Counted from the first letter of the stretch, positions 1-11,967 are shown. The stretch: DNA of 64,000 bases from JAPPFW01 sp965231815 (GCA_965231815.1 OZ246890.1:1488001-1552000); one strand, 5' to 3'. Translations and numbers: made by a program. Notes: generated by a model not told the origin, from the sequence alone.

Positions 1-2903
<2,903 letters not shown>

Positions 2904-2990
2904 AATTCAAGCGATCATGCTCGCTATGGAGGTCTTGAAGGCCGTCACCTCCGTAGGAAGAGGCGGAGGGACTTACAATATGGAGATGCT

Positions 2991-3108
<118 letters not shown>

Positions 3109-3121
3109 ACTTTGTTGAGAA

Positions 3122-3173
3122 CCGGAGTGCGTTGCTTTGAATCGTCGAGGCGACTCACTCCGGCTTTTGGTTT
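3122..3173 (+). terminator. Terminator of the rRNA operon
   Basis: CCGGAGTG at 3122-3129 pairs with CACTCCGG at 3156-3163. The stem extends inward to about 13 bp with one mismatch and one wobble, and is followed by CTTTTGGTTT. It lies between the 5S gene and rny, so rny probably has its own promoter. Confidence 0.7.
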
Positions 3174-3225
3174 CGGGTATTATGCCTCTTAACAGCACGA
3201 CTATTCGGGGACAGAGCTGATTACC

Positions 3226-4758
3226 GTGGATACCGGTCTGCTAGTGGTAGGAGCTATCGCCCTGGTAACGCTGGGCTCAGCCATCTCGTTGATGGTCACT
3301 TACGGGCGAAGCCGCAGGCATGTGTTGGGTCCCGGGGATGGGGAAGAAGGCTCGGCACGTCGCGAGGCCCAGCGTATTCTCAGCCGCGCGGAGGAGGAAA
3401 GCCGAGCTCGCGCCGAGGCGTACCGGGAGCGGGAGGAAGCGCAACTCGATCACCGTAGGGTTGAGTTATCGGCCGCGGAGGAGCGGCTCGTCCAGCGTGA
3501 GAGAACTCTTGAACAGCGGGCATCGAACCTTGCGCAACGTGAGCAACTCCTCTTGCAGAGAGAGTCGACCGTCTCCGTGCTCAGAACCGAGGCCGAACGG
3601 ATGGTCGAGGACGCCCGGGATAACCTGGAGCGGATCAGTTCACTTGACGTGGGTGCAGCCAAGGAGGAGTTGGTCAACCAGGTGCGTGACGAGGCGCACC
3701 GCGAAGCCATGCTGCTGGTGCGGGACAGCGAGATGAGAGCTCGAGAGGAGGCGGATCGGCGGGCTCGGCGAATTCTGGCTACGGCGATCGAGCGGCTTGC
3801 GTCCCCGGTAGTGGTGGAGACCACGGTTTCGGCAGTGGAAATCCCGAGGGAGGAGATGAAGGGCCGGTTGATCGGGCGTGAAGGCCGTAACATCCGAGCC
3901 TTCGAAGCCGTTACCGGAGTGAATCTGGTAATCGATGAGACTCCCGAAACAGTGGTGCTGGCCTCCTTTGATCCCGTCAGGCGGGAGGTCGCCAGAGTGA
4001 CGCTCGAGAAGCTGATTTCCGACGGTCGCATCCATCCCGCCTCTATCGAAGACTTTCACGTAAAGGCGCGCGCCGAGGTCGAACAGTCCGTGCGGGATGC
4101 CGGTGAATGGGCCATGCTGGATGTCGGAATTGCTCGCATGCATCCTGAACTCGTGACCCTGCTAGGGCGGCTCAAGTACCGCACTTCATACGGCCAGAAC
4201 GTTCTCAACCACTTGGTGGAGTCCGCCCACATAGCGGGAATGTTGAGTGCGGAACTCGGAGTTGACCCTACCGCGGCAAAACGATCGGCCTTCCTTCATG
4301 ATATAGGCAAGGCGGTGACCCATCAGGTCGAAGGGGCACATGCTCTCATCGGCGCCGAGATAGCCCGGCGTTTCGGAGAGGATGCGGCGGTTGTGCACGG
4401 TATCGAAGCTCATCACAACGACGTTGAACCCCGCACCCTGCTTGCCATTATTGTCCAAGCTGCTGATACGGTCTCGGCGGCCCGTCCGGGGGCCAGACGC
4501 GACACCCTCGAGCAGTACACCCGGCGCTTGGGGAGAATGGAGGAGATGATCAAGGAGTTCGACGGAGTCGAGCGAGTGTTCGCTATGCAGGCCGGGCGAG
4601 AGGTGAGGGTGATCGTAGACCCGCGTACGGTCGACGACCTCGAAGCGACCCACCTGGTTAGGCGCATTTCCCACCGCTTGCAGGAGGAGATACGTTACGC
4701 CGGCCAGATCGAAGTGACGGTGATCCGCGAATTGCGGGTTACCGACTACGCCAGGTAA
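3226..4758 (+). CDS. rny: Ribonuclease Y
   Basis: Membrane-anchored endoribonuclease that starts mRNA decay. The 510-residue protein has the full family architecture: one N-terminal membrane segment (about residues 4-25), a long charged coiled coil (about 40-190), a KH RNA-binding domain with GRLIGREGRN near residue 212, and an HD phosphohydrolase domain with HDIGK near 357 and a following HHN. Start is GTG at 3226, just after the rRNA terminator. It is followed 16 bases later by miaB, so they may be co-transcribed. RNase Y is known from Firmicutes and some actinobacterial lineages. Confidence 0.95.
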   Translation: MDTGLLVVGAIALVTLGSAISLMVTYGRSRRHVLGPGDGEEGSARREAQRILSRAEEESRARAEAYREREEAQLDHRRVELSAAEERLVQRERTLEQRASNLAQREQLLLQRESTVSVLRTEAERMVEDARDNLERISSLDVGAAKEELVNQVRDEAHREAMLLVRDSEMRAREEADRRARRILATAIERLASPVVVETTVSAVEIPREEMKGRLIGREGRNIRAFEAVTGVNLVIDETPETVVLASFDPVRREVARVTLEKLISDGRIHPASIEDFHVKARAEVEQSVRDAGEWAMLDVGIARMHPELVTLLGRLKYRTSYGQNVLNHLVESAHIAGMLSAELGVDPTAAKRSAFLHDIGKAVTHQVEGAHALIGAEIARRFGEDAAVVHGIEAHHNDVEPRTLLAIIVQAADTVSAARPGARRDTLEQYTRRLGRMEEMIKEFDGVERVFAMQAGREVRVIVDPRTVDDLEATHLVRRISHRLQEEIRYAGQIEVTVIRELRVTDYAR

Positions 4759-4774
4759 CCGGGGCCGATGTGAT

Positions 4775-6163
4775 ATGACCCAGACTGTCTTGCTACCTTC
4801 CCCAACCCGTCGACAGGTTGAGCAAAGGTCTCCGACCCGCGCCGGTCGCACATACTTCCTGCGGACGTTCGGATGCCAGATGAACGAACACGACAGCGAG
4901 CGAGTGGCCGGCCTTTTCGAGGCGGACGGGATGCGTTCGGTTGAGCGCCTCGAGGATGCTGACGTGGTATTCGTCAATACCTGCACGATCCGGCAGAACG
5001 CGGATAACCGGCTCTACGGCAACTTGGGCCAGCTCAAGAAACTCAAGGAGGGTCGGCCGGACCGCCTCTTAGTGGTCGGAGGTTGTGCCGCTCAAAAGGA
5101 CCGGGAGCTGATAAGGGAGCGCGCCCCCTGGGTGGATGTGGTGCTGGGTACCCACAACCTCCATCGGGTGGTCCAGCTTATGGATCAGGCCGAAGAGTGG
5201 GGTCCGGTAACCGAGATAGTCGACGAACTTGCCTCCATGCCCTCGGATCTGCCGGTCCATCGCGAATCCGGCTATTCGGCCTGGGTAACTATCCAGATCG
5301 GATGCAATAACACCTGTACCTTTTGCATCGTACCGGCGGTACGAGGACGGGAGACCAGCCGGAGACCGGGTGACATAATCAGGGAAATAGAGCAGATGGT
5401 TACACAGGGAGTAATCGAGGTGACGCTGCTGGGCCAAAACGTTGATACGTACGGCCGAGACTTGGCGATCGACGGTAGGCGCCGTCCTATCTTCGGTCAG
5501 CTGTTGTCCAGGGTAGGGCGGATAAACGGTATCAAGCGCGTCCGTTTCACCAGCCCGCATCCTAATGACTTCCGCCGCGAGGTCGCTGAGGCGATGGCCG
5601 GTACCGAGGCGGTTTGCGAGCAGTTGCATTTCCCCTTGCAGTCGGGCTCCAACCGGATTCTGGCTGCTATGCATCGCGGTTACACATCCGAGAAGTTCCT
5701 GCGGAGACTGGCGATGGCCAGGCAATACATACCGGATCTGACCGTTTCAACCGACGTCATAGTCGGTTTTCCCGGCGAAACGGAGGGGGATTTCCGCAAG
5801 ACTCTCGATGTGCTGGAGGCCGCGCGGTTTGATCAGGCATACATGTTTATCTTCTCGCCGCGGCCCGGTACGAGAGCTGCCGCAATGACGGATAAGTTCG
5901 TGCCTACCGAGGTGGCTCGGGAACGGTTCCAGAGACTGGTGCGGCTACAGAACGATATTAGCGCCGAGCGCAACCGGCGGCATGTCGGGCAGCGGATGGA
6001 GGTCTTGGTGGAGGGCCCGTCGAAGAAGAACCCCAAGGTGGCCACCACGCGTTCCCGCGGCAATAAAGTGGTTCATATCGACGGTGAGTTCACGCCCGGA
6101 AGCCTGATGGAAGTGGTAATCGAACGAGCGGCCACTCATTACCTGGTTGGACTTCCCGCCTGA
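4775..6163 (+). CDS. miaB: tRNA-2-methylthio-N6-dimethylallyladenosine synthase
   Basis: Radical-SAM methylthiotransferase that converts i6A37 to ms2i6A37 in tRNAs reading UNN codons. The 462-residue protein has the N-terminal UPF0004 domain with three cysteines that bind the auxiliary cluster (FGCQMN near residue 32, NTCTIR, GGCAAQ), the radical-SAM motif CNNTCTFC near 176, and a C-terminal TRAM domain after about residue 395. The full length is normal for the family. It sits directly before miaA, which makes its substrate i6A, so the two steps are neighbours. ATG start. Confidence 0.96.
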   Translation: MTQTVLLPSPTRRQVEQRSPTRAGRTYFLRTFGCQMNEHDSERVAGLFEADGMRSVERLEDADVVFVNTCTIRQNADNRLYGNLGQLKKLKEGRPDRLLVVGGCAAQKDRELIRERAPWVDVVLGTHNLHRVVQLMDQAEEWGPVTEIVDELASMPSDLPVHRESGYSAWVTIQIGCNNTCTFCIVPAVRGRETSRRPGDIIREIEQMVTQGVIEVTLLGQNVDTYGRDLAIDGRRRPIFGQLLSRVGRINGIKRVRFTSPHPNDFRREVAEAMAGTEAVCEQLHFPLQSGSNRILAAMHRGYTSEKFLRRLAMARQYIPDLTVSTDVIVGFPGETEGDFRKTLDVLEAARFDQAYMFIFSPRPGTRAAAMTDKFVPTEVARERFQRLVRLQNDISAERNRRHVGQRMEVLVEGPSKKNPKVATTRSRGNKVVHIDGEFTPGSLMEVVIERAATHYLVGLPA

Positions 6164-6185
6164 CAACGATCGGGATGCAAAGTAT

Positions 6186-7112
6186 ATGGACCACCGGTTC
6201 CTCGCCATCCTGGGACCTACCGCATCGGGTAAGAGCGAGTTGGCGATGCAGGTTGCCCGACGTTGGGATGCCGAGATCCTATCGGTGGACTCCGTGCAGG
6301 TCTATCGAGAGATGGACATAGGAACGGCCAAGCCTTCCATCGCCGAGCAGGCCGAGATACGCCATCACATGATCGACGTCGCGCCGCCTGAAGTTGACTA
6401 TACAGTGGCGGACTTTCAGCGGGAAGCACGGATTGCCATGGAGGAGGTCCTAGCCCGCCGCACCCCGCTAGTGGTGGTGGGGGGATCCGGTCTGTATTTC
6501 CGGGCCTTGGTGGATCCGCTGGAGTTCCCCCCCGTCGACCCGGAGATACGAGGCGAGGTCGGCCTACTGCGTGACACCGAGGCGGTCAAGGAACTCCTAG
6601 CGGCCGACCCGAATGCCGGCGACCATGTTGATCTAGCTAATCAGCGGCGCGTTCGACGAGCCCTCGAGGTGTTTCTCATCGGCTCGGGCACGCCGACCGA
6701 AAGGGCGTCGCGGCCTTCTGCCGAGCGGGTACGTAACTACCGCCCCATCCGGCCGTTCCTAGCGTTGGGGACCGATCCGGGGCCCGCCATCGAGTCACGG
6801 ATCGAGAGGCGTTTCGACATGATGATGGAGGCCGGACTCCTAGCCGAGGTGTCCCGCTTAGCGGACCGACTCGGTCGCAATGCTTCGATGGCGGTGGGGT
6901 ACCGCCAGTTGCTTCCGGTTGTTGATGGTAAGGCGGAACCGGATCAGGGGAGGGAGGATACGATCAAGGCGACCATCTCTCTCGCCAAGCGCCAGCGGAC
7001 ATACTTCCGAAGAGACGGGAGAATACGCTGGCTGGACTGGAATAGGACCCCCCGAGCTCGTTGGCGAGCGGTTCGTGACGCAATCAAGGAGACGAAGCTG
7101 TGGAGTTCGTGA
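6186..7112 (+). CDS. miaA: tRNA dimethylallyltransferase
   Basis: Transfers the dimethylallyl group to A37 of tRNA, the step before MiaB. It has the P-loop GPTASGKS near residue 8, the DSVQVYREMDIGTAKP segment and the family-typical SGTPTE and MAVGYRQ regions. I chose ATG 6186 (308 residues), which starts just before the conserved strand leading into the P-loop and has GGGA 10-15 bases upstream. An in-frame start at 6147 would overlap miaB and adds 13 unconserved residues. Its 3' end overlaps dapF by 13 bases, indicating an operon. Confidence 0.95.
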   Translation: MDHRFLAILGPTASGKSELAMQVARRWDAEILSVDSVQVYREMDIGTAKPSIAEQAEIRHHMIDVAPPEVDYTVADFQREARIAMEEVLARRTPLVVVGGSGLYFRALVDPLEFPPVDPEIRGEVGLLRDTEAVKELLAADPNAGDHVDLANQRRVRRALEVFLIGSGTPTERASRPSAERVRNYRPIRPFLALGTDPGPAIESRIERRFDMMMEAGLLAEVSRLADRLGRNASMAVGYRQLLPVVDGKAEPDQGREDTIKATISLAKRQRTYFRRDGRIRWLDWNRTPRARWRAVRDAIKETKLWSS

Positions 7113-7867
7113 AGGCGCAGGGACTCGGTAACGACTTCGTGATGATCGAAGGGCCGGAGCCGACGGTCGATCAGATAAGACGTTGGTGCGAACGCAAGAC
7201 CGGGATCGGAGCCGATGGCGTTTTGAGGGTCATTAGGACCGATCGGCATGAAGCAGTGGCGCGAATGCAATACTGGAATGCGGACGGGAGCCCGGCGGGT
7301 ATGTGCGGGAACGGGCTTCGGTGTGTTGCCTTATACTTATTCAAGCGGGGCTGGTCGGAGCGGCAGCGGTGTTTCAAAGTTCAGACTCCGACCGGGGTTA
7401 ACAACGTGGAAGTCCTGGATGACCGGTCTATCCGAGTGGAATTGGGCCCCTACCGGGTTGGTCCCGAGTTGGTAGTGGCGGATAGGTCTTTCATGACCGT
7501 TGACGTCGGCAACCCTCACGCCGTTACCTTGGTGGAGGATGCGGACCTGCTGGCTTCTGCGCCGCTGCGGTCGGTCGGTATGTCACTCCAGAGCCATCCC
7601 AACTTTCCGGAAGGGGTGAATGTTGAGTTCGCGCTACGGGAAGGTAGCGGATATCGGGTGAGGGTTTGGGAGCGGGGTGTGGGGGAGACGAGTGCTTGTG
7701 GTACGGGGGCTGCCGCGGTGGCGGCAGCCGCACTCCGGCGCTCGTGGGGAAGTTCGGATGTCGATATCGAGCTCGTAGGAGGCACCTTGTCGGTGAGGTT
7801 GATCGACGGCGTCGCCTGGATCGAGGGACCGGCGGCGCTGGTGTTCTCCGGAAGGTTCCTCAGCTGA
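7100..7867 (+). CDS. dapF: Diaminopimelate epimerase
   Basis: Converts LL- to meso-diaminopimelate for lysine and peptidoglycan synthesis. The 255-residue protein shows the two catalytic cysteines in their usual settings: MCGNGLRC near residue 68 and ACGTGAAA near 199. The N-terminal GLGNDFV motif is present. Start is GTG, overlapping the end of miaA by 13 bases. It ends 21 bases from the convergent lexA gene. The miaB-miaA-dapF-lexA order is common in Actinomycetota. Confidence 0.95.
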   Translation: MEFVKAQGLGNDFVMIEGPEPTVDQIRRWCERKTGIGADGVLRVIRTDRHEAVARMQYWNADGSPAGMCGNGLRCVALYLFKRGWSERQRCFKVQTPTGVNNVEVLDDRSIRVELGPYRVGPELVVADRSFMTVDVGNPHAVTLVEDADLLASAPLRSVGMSLQSHPNFPEGVNVEFALREGSGYRVRVWERGVGETSACGTGAAAVAAAALRRSWGSSDVDIELVGGTLSVRLIDGVAWIEGPAALVFSGRFLS

Positions 7868-7888
7868 GGGTAAGCTTGGGTTCCAAGG

Positions 7889-8569
7889 TTAAAGTTTCCG
7901 TAGAACTGTAACCACCTTTCCGAGAATCCCGACTCCGGACTCGAAGACCATCGATTCGTAGGCTTGGTTCTCCGAGTGCAGCAAGACCTTCCCATTCCGT
8001 TTTTCGAGCCGTTTGACGGTCGCTTCTTCACCGTCTACCAGGCAGGCGACGATCTCACCGTTCTCGGCATCGGATTGGCTTCGTACCACCACCATGTCAC
8101 CGTCGAGGATTCCACAGTCGATCATGGAGTCACCCTGAACCTCCAACATGAACACCTCACCGGTGCCTACCAGCAACCTGGGAAGTGGAAAGACCTCATC
8201 GATATGCTCTTCGGCGAGGATAGGAGCGCCGGCGGCGATCCTGCCCACCAATGGTACGTTCCGGTATGGCTCCGAACGGTGTAGGGGGCGCGGATGGGTG
8301 GCCTCCGGATCGAGCGACAGCACCTCGATAGCCCGCGGCTTGGCAGGATCCCGCCTGATATGCCCTGACTTTTCGAGGGCCGTTAGGTGACTGTGCACGG
8401 TGGCCGGTGACCGGAGCCCGATCCGCTCGCCGATTTCCCGCACCGAGGGCGGGTATCCACGAGTGGCAACGGTCTCGTTAATGAGATCCAGTATCTGCTG
8501 CTGGCGGGGACGGAGTGCGCCCCTCGCCGGTTCCGGTTTGGTGGGTGGGTGATGTCGGTGGGTCTCCAC
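7889..8569 (-). CDS. lexA: SOS repressor LexA
   Basis: Transcriptional repressor of the SOS response, self-cleaving when stimulated by RecA. The 226-residue protein has an N-terminal winged-helix DNA-binding domain (about 20-85), the cleavage site Ala113-Gly114 inside RIAAGAPI, and the Ser148 (GDSMID) / Lys186 (ATVKRL) dyad. An N-terminal extension of about 18 residues is rich in His and Pro. A LexA box 54 bases upstream of the start implies autorepression. It is divergent from the LysM gene at 8858. Confidence 0.96.
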   Translation of the reverse strand: METHRHHPPTKPEPARGALRPRQQQILDLINETVATRGYPPSVREIGERIGLRSPATVHSHLTALEKSGHIRRDPAKPRAIEVLSLDPEATHPRPLHRSEPYRNVPLVGRIAAGAPILAEEHIDEVFPLPRLLVGTGEVFMLEVQGDSMIDCGILDGDMVVVRSQSDAENGEIVACLVDGEEATVKRLEKRNGKVLLHSENQAYESMVFESGVGILGKVVTVLRKL

Positions 8570-8622
8570 TTCCTGTTTCCTCTGCTCGGTCCCCCGAAGT
8601 TACTACTAATCCTCCCCTAAAA

Positions 8623-8636
8623 CAAACATATGTTCG
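8623..8636. promoter_or_regulatory. LexA-binding SOS box 1
   Basis: CAAACATATGTTCG matches the CGAAC-N4-GTTCG operator used by Gram-positive and actinobacterial LexA, with one deviation in the left half. It is the box nearest to lexA, so it most likely controls lexA itself. Confidence 0.85.
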
Positions 8637-8739
8637 TCTATCGGTGACCTGTGCGCCGGGTGGAGTGAAGGTTCCGGTGGACAACCGGCCGGGTTTGGCG
8701 CTGGGCCTTCGTCTGTGGTCGGGTCTCCCGTTTGACAAA

Positions 8740-8753
8740 CGAACGCGTGTTCG
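8740..8753. promoter_or_regulatory. LexA-binding SOS box 2
   Basis: CGAACGCGTGTTCG is a perfect palindromic match to the LexA operator consensus. It lies 105 bases upstream of the LysM gene start. A TTGAC at 8732-8736 just precedes it and could be part of a -35 element covered by bound LexA. Confidence 0.9.
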
Positions 8754-8775
8754 ATCATCATGGCTCCAAATGGAG

Positions 8776-8789
8776 CGAACGTGTGTTCG
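8776..8789. promoter_or_regulatory. LexA-binding SOS box 3
   Basis: CGAACGTGTGTTCG is a near-perfect palindromic LexA operator, 36 bases (centre to centre) from box 2. It is positioned for repression of the rightward LysM gene. With box 2 it would place two LexA dimers on about the same helical face. Confidence 0.9.
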
Positions 8790-8857
8790 TACAAGTCCTC
8801 CTCCGCCAGTTCGTTCAAATCGGTGCGGAGGGTTTTCGAAATGGGAGGTCAATGACT

Positions 8858-9229
8858 ATGGAGAGTGGTGCTTACCCGGTCCGGTTGGCTCTTGGTTGGC
8901 CAGGTTCTTGCAACCAAGCTCGCGTCCTGTTCGCCTTGAGGATCGTTCTGGCCGGTCTGATCATGGTCGGTCTACTGGTATTGATGGTGACTCCGGACAC
9001 CGAATCAGACAAAGGCACGTCAGAGGCGGCCTTCCATGTCGTACAGGCAGGTGAGAGTTTGTGGTCGATCGCGGTGGCCTACACACCCGCAGCCGGCGAC
9101 GTACGGCAAACTTTGACCCTTATTCGTGATGCGAACGGGTTGTCTTCGGACGTCGTGCTGGTAGGCGATGCGATTGCTGTACCGATCGGGATACACGCAC
9201 GTCGACCCGGCACGTCGACGCTGAGTTAG
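8858..9229 (+). CDS. LysM-domain membrane protein, YneA/ChiZ-like SOS cell-division inhibitor candidate
   Basis: A 123-residue protein with one membrane segment (about residues 24-46) and a C-terminal LysM domain starting at HVVQAGESLW near residue 60. In Bacillus yneA and in mycobacterial Rv2719c, small LysM membrane proteins divergent from lexA are SOS-induced and block division; location, size, domain and SOS boxes all match here. That role is inferred. I chose ATG 8858 because GGGAGG at 8843-8848 then lies 9 bases upstream; ATG 8852 is only 3 bases from it. Earlier in-frame starts would run through SOS box 3. The 3' end overlaps the convergent gene by 4 bases. Confidence 0.82.
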   Translation: MESGAYPVRLALGWPGSCNQARVLFALRIVLAGLIMVGLLVLMVTPDTESDKGTSEAAFHVVQAGESLWSIAVAYTPAAGDVRQTLTLIRDANGLSSDVVLVGDAIAVPIGIHARRPGTSTLS

Positions 9230-10857
9230 CGGATCTGTTGCACCACCTGGTCTATGTTCCAGATTTCCGTTATCGCCCAGTCCTGAAGGTCATCCAGCGG
9301 TTCAGCCAGCCCGGATCGGATACCTTCGACCGAGATACTTATGGTCTCGCCGGCGCGGGCGGCGGTAATCTCGTCGCCGGTCCTGAGGGCTGCGACATAG
9401 TCGGCTTGGCTTGCCTCCAAGGTGCTCATGAGTTGGTTGGTTTCCTGGAGGTACGGTTGGAAGGCGACCTCCTCGGGGAGGCTGCCCAGCGTCGACCGCG
9501 CCTCCGCAACGGTGCGGCTTAGCTCCTCGGCAATGAGACCGGCGTCGGTCGATGCGGCCTTGTCCGGCAGAGCCGGCAAGTCGAGAACGTCGGCCATGCT
9601 CAAGCTATAGGCCATCGCGTATCCGATGCGCTGCGCAACTTCGAGTGACCGGGTGGCGGCTTCCTCTAGCGACCGCCGGGTGATTGCCAGATCCTCTACG
9701 GTTTCGTTCGATCCCAAGATCGAGGATCGCGGCAGTTCAAGCGAGGTGAGCGTTACCGCGTCGCGCGCAGCCTCATCAAGAGTATGGATGTGATCGGTGA
9801 GCGCGGCGAGGCCGGAATCGCTGAGCAGCCCTCCCACCGAGAGGGTTTGGTGTAGCGGGGCTAGAGAACCGTATAGCCGTTGGGCGGACTGAGCGTATCG
9901 AGTTTCTCTTTCCTGGGCCTGACGACCGGGCAGGTCGGTTATAAATCGAGCGGTTGTGGCTACGAGGGCCACCAACACCACAATACTCAGCACCGTCGAC
10001 CAACGTAGTCGCTTCTTGGTTCGGAATTCGTACTCGACCGGGCCGAACTCGCTCGACATGGTTCCGTGCTCCGGTTCCACCTCTGAGGTAGCGTCCCAGA
10101 GGAGCTTTACGGCGTCCCCGGTATTACCCGTGCGGTCGAGCCGTGCGGTCACGCTGCTTAGCGAGGGAAGGTCCTGCCAGTGGCTGTCGGTCGCCTCCGA
10201 TGGGGATCTCGGCATGTACTTGTCAGCTTGAAAGTTGGCGAACGATGCCTGAGTTTCTCCAAACCCGAGGATGGCGGCCAGGGAGGAGCCTTCGGACGGA
10301 TGGGCCTGGGGTACTAGCCAGCTCCTCGCTAGTTCGTTCACGAACCGTGTCCGATACGGTGCTGTGGTCGGCCAAACCACTGACCTGTCGGGCGCCGGTG
10401 ACGGTTCTGCAAGGGTGCCGTAATCCGGAATATCCGGCTCCCTCGGGGTTTCCGAAACCGGGAGGCCGACTGCATGGGGAACGGATGGGGAGGAGGTGGC
10501 GCCGGGCTGTGAGGTTGCGGTTTCCCTCAGAGCCTTCCCCTGGTCCGGGGTTGCGGATTCGGGCTGCGGTCGGGGTTGGGTATCAGTGGGAGGTGTGTGG
10601 TGGTCCAAGCTGGATCCACGCAGGTATATGACAGCGGTCTCCCTGTGGCGCCAGGTCGGTAGCAGTCGAGCCACGTCTAGTTTCTTTCCGGTGTCCCGGT
10701 GCTTAGAGCGGTAGGGAGCGTATGCGGTCCGAGTGCGATGGCGGCCGCGTCTGGTGACGGAGGCGGACGGTGTCAGGAACGCAGGAAACCGACCCCGCCT
10801 GCCAACGGGGTGGACCACAACCATAGGGTGTGGATGATCGGGTCTGAGGCTAACCAT
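9226..10857 (-). CDS. Uncharacterised single-pass membrane protein
   Basis: I do not recognise this family. The frame is open for 543 codons, but the true start is uncertain. The first ~190 residues are Pro/Arg/Thr-rich and low in complexity, and a GTG at 10674 or later ATGs are possible. A single membrane segment follows the basic TKKRLRW (about residue 283 onward). The rest is an alpha-helical, probably extracytoplasmic domain of about 240 residues with many Ala/Leu/Glu heptad-like stretches, resembling a sensor- or adhesin-like helical bundle. It ends inside the LysM gene (4-base convergent overlap) and is divergent from dut. Confidence 0.6.
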   Translation of the reverse strand: MVSLRPDHPHPMVVVHPVGRRGRFPAFLTPSASVTRRGRHRTRTAYAPYRSKHRDTGKKLDVARLLPTWRHRETAVIYLRGSSLDHHTPPTDTQPRPQPESATPDQGKALRETATSQPGATSSPSVPHAVGLPVSETPREPDIPDYGTLAEPSPAPDRSVVWPTTAPYRTRFVNELARSWLVPQAHPSEGSSLAAILGFGETQASFANFQADKYMPRSPSEATDSHWQDLPSLSSVTARLDRTGNTGDAVKLLWDATSEVEPEHGTMSSEFGPVEYEFRTKKRLRWSTVLSIVVLVALVATTARFITDLPGRQAQERETRYAQSAQRLYGSLAPLHQTLSVGGLLSDSGLAALTDHIHTLDEAARDAVTLTSLELPRSSILGSNETVEDLAITRRSLEEAATRSLEVAQRIGYAMAYSLSMADVLDLPALPDKAASTDAGLIAEELSRTVAEARSTLGSLPEEVAFQPYLQETNQLMSTLEASQADYVAALRTGDEITAARAGETISISVEGIRSGLAEPLDDLQDWAITEIWNIDQVVQQIR

Positions 10858-10933
10858 GCGGGGTCGGTCGCTCCTGTGTGCCGTACTCCGCCCGGCTTCG
10901 AGAGCCCCGATTCATCTTGCTTGAATTGAGAGC

Positions 10934-11362
10934 ATGAATGTTAGCGTGCTCAAGCTCGATAAGAAACTTCCGACGCCCGGCCGTGCCCACGACGATGACG
11001 CCGGCCTTGACCTACATGCTCGATATCCATCTCGGCTGGCGCCCGGACAGCGCGCCACCATCGATACCGGCATTGCTTTGGCCCTTCCACCGGGCCATGC
11101 CGGGTTCGTGTTACCTCGTAGCGGGCTGGCTTCCCGCTACGGTATCGGGGTCGTAAACGCGCCGGGATTGATAGATGCCGGCTACCGGGGTGAGATACGG
11201 GTTGTCCTGGTGAATCTCGGCAGCGAAGAGTTCAGGATCGCACGAGGTGATCGCATCGCTCAGTTGGTGGTCGTTCCGGTGGCGGCGTTCACTGTGCAGC
11301 TAGTGGAGATCCTCCCGGATTCTGAACGCGGGTCGGGAGGATTCGGGTCCTCCGGACGCTGA
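10934..11362 (+). CDS. dut: Deoxyuridine 5'-triphosphate nucleotidohydrolase
   Basis: Trimeric dUTPase that hydrolyses dUTP to dUMP, protecting DNA from uracil and feeding dTMP synthesis. All five family motifs are visible in 142 residues: DAGLDL, PRSGLA, GLIDAGYRGE, RIAQLV and the C-terminal glycine-rich arm RGSGGFGSSGR. Full length for the family. Monocistronic in this window. Confidence 0.95.
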   Translation: MNVSVLKLDKKLPTPGRAHDDDAGLDLHARYPSRLAPGQRATIDTGIALALPPGHAGFVLPRSGLASRYGIGVVNAPGLIDAGYRGEIRVVLVNLGSEEFRIARGDRIAQLVVVPVAAFTVQLVEILPDSERGSGGFGSSGR

Positions 11363-11533
11363 CCCGGCGACTCCGGGGGGAGGATGCCGGAAGAGTACGT
11401 ACAAGGTTCGCGCTTCTGCACCCGGAACATCCACCACCTAGTTTGCCGGGTCCCCCGCGAATCCTGTTCGATCACTTTCGGTACCCTCCGGTTGCATGTG
11501 TAGCTGAAGCAGCCGCTACACTTGAGGCAACAC

Positions 11534-11606
11534 GCGGAAGTAGCTCAGCTGGTAGAGCGCAACCTTGCCAAGGTTGAGGTCGCGGGTTCGAATCCCGTCT
11601 TCCGCT
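11534..11606 (+). tRNA. tRNA-Gly (GCC)
   Basis: Acceptor GCGGAAG pairs with CTTCCGC. The anticodon stem CAACC/GGTTG holds the loop TTGCCAA, giving anticodon GCC. The T-arm has GGGTTCGAATCCC. CCA is not encoded. First of three closely spaced tRNA genes. Confidence 0.95.
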
Positions 11607-11668
11607 CGGGCTTCTAAGGTGACTATAAGTTGGATACCGGATGGGAAGCCTCAGTCGACTAACGACAT

Positions 11669-11739
11669 GGCGACGTGGCCGAGTGGCTAGGCACAGCTCT
11701 GCAAAAGCTGCAACACCGGTTCGATTCCGGTCGTCGCCT
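11669..11739 (+). tRNA. tRNA-Cys (GCA)
   Basis: Acceptor GGCGACG pairs with CGTCGCC. The anticodon stem CAGCT/AGCTG carries loop CTGCAAA with anticodon GCA. T-arm CCGGTTCGATTCCGG. No encoded CCA. Confidence 0.94.
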
Positions 11740-11753
11740 CGACGAGAATATAG

Positions 11754-11825
11754 GGGCGCTTAGCTCAGGGGAAGAGCGCTTCCTTGACGCGGAAGAGGTC
11801 ACAGGTTCAAATCCTGTAGCGCCCA
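11754..11825 (+). tRNA. tRNA-Val (GAC)
   Basis: Acceptor GGGCGCT pairs with AGCGCCC. The anticodon stem CTTCC/GGAAG has loop TTGACGC with anticodon GAC. T-arm CAGGTTCAAATCCTG. No encoded CCA. It shares most of its sequence with the second tRNA-Val gene at 13414. Confidence 0.94.
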
Positions 11826-11932
11826 CGTATGCTCGCCGCGCACTGTTTTGGCGGTGCGATTTAGGTATTGGTTGAGACGTGCCCTTAGTTCCTACAATCT
11901 TCGGCTAGCATCTAATATGTCTGTTGTTTGTT

Positions 11933-11967
11933 TTTGCTCGAAACGGGTTATAACCGTCTCGAGCAAA
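11933..11967. promoter_or_regulatory. 14-bp inverted repeat upstream of the 12001 gene
   Basis: TTTGCTCGAAACGG (11933-11946) is mirrored by CCGTCTCGAGCAAA (11954-11967) with one mismatch across a 7-base spacer. It lacks a T-tract on either strand, so it is a better candidate for an operator or mRNA leader hairpin than a terminator. It ends 33 bases before the next start codon. Confidence 0.5.

Noticed and set aside
11933..11967. Inverted repeat as a terminator
   Set aside because: No T-tract follows on either strand.
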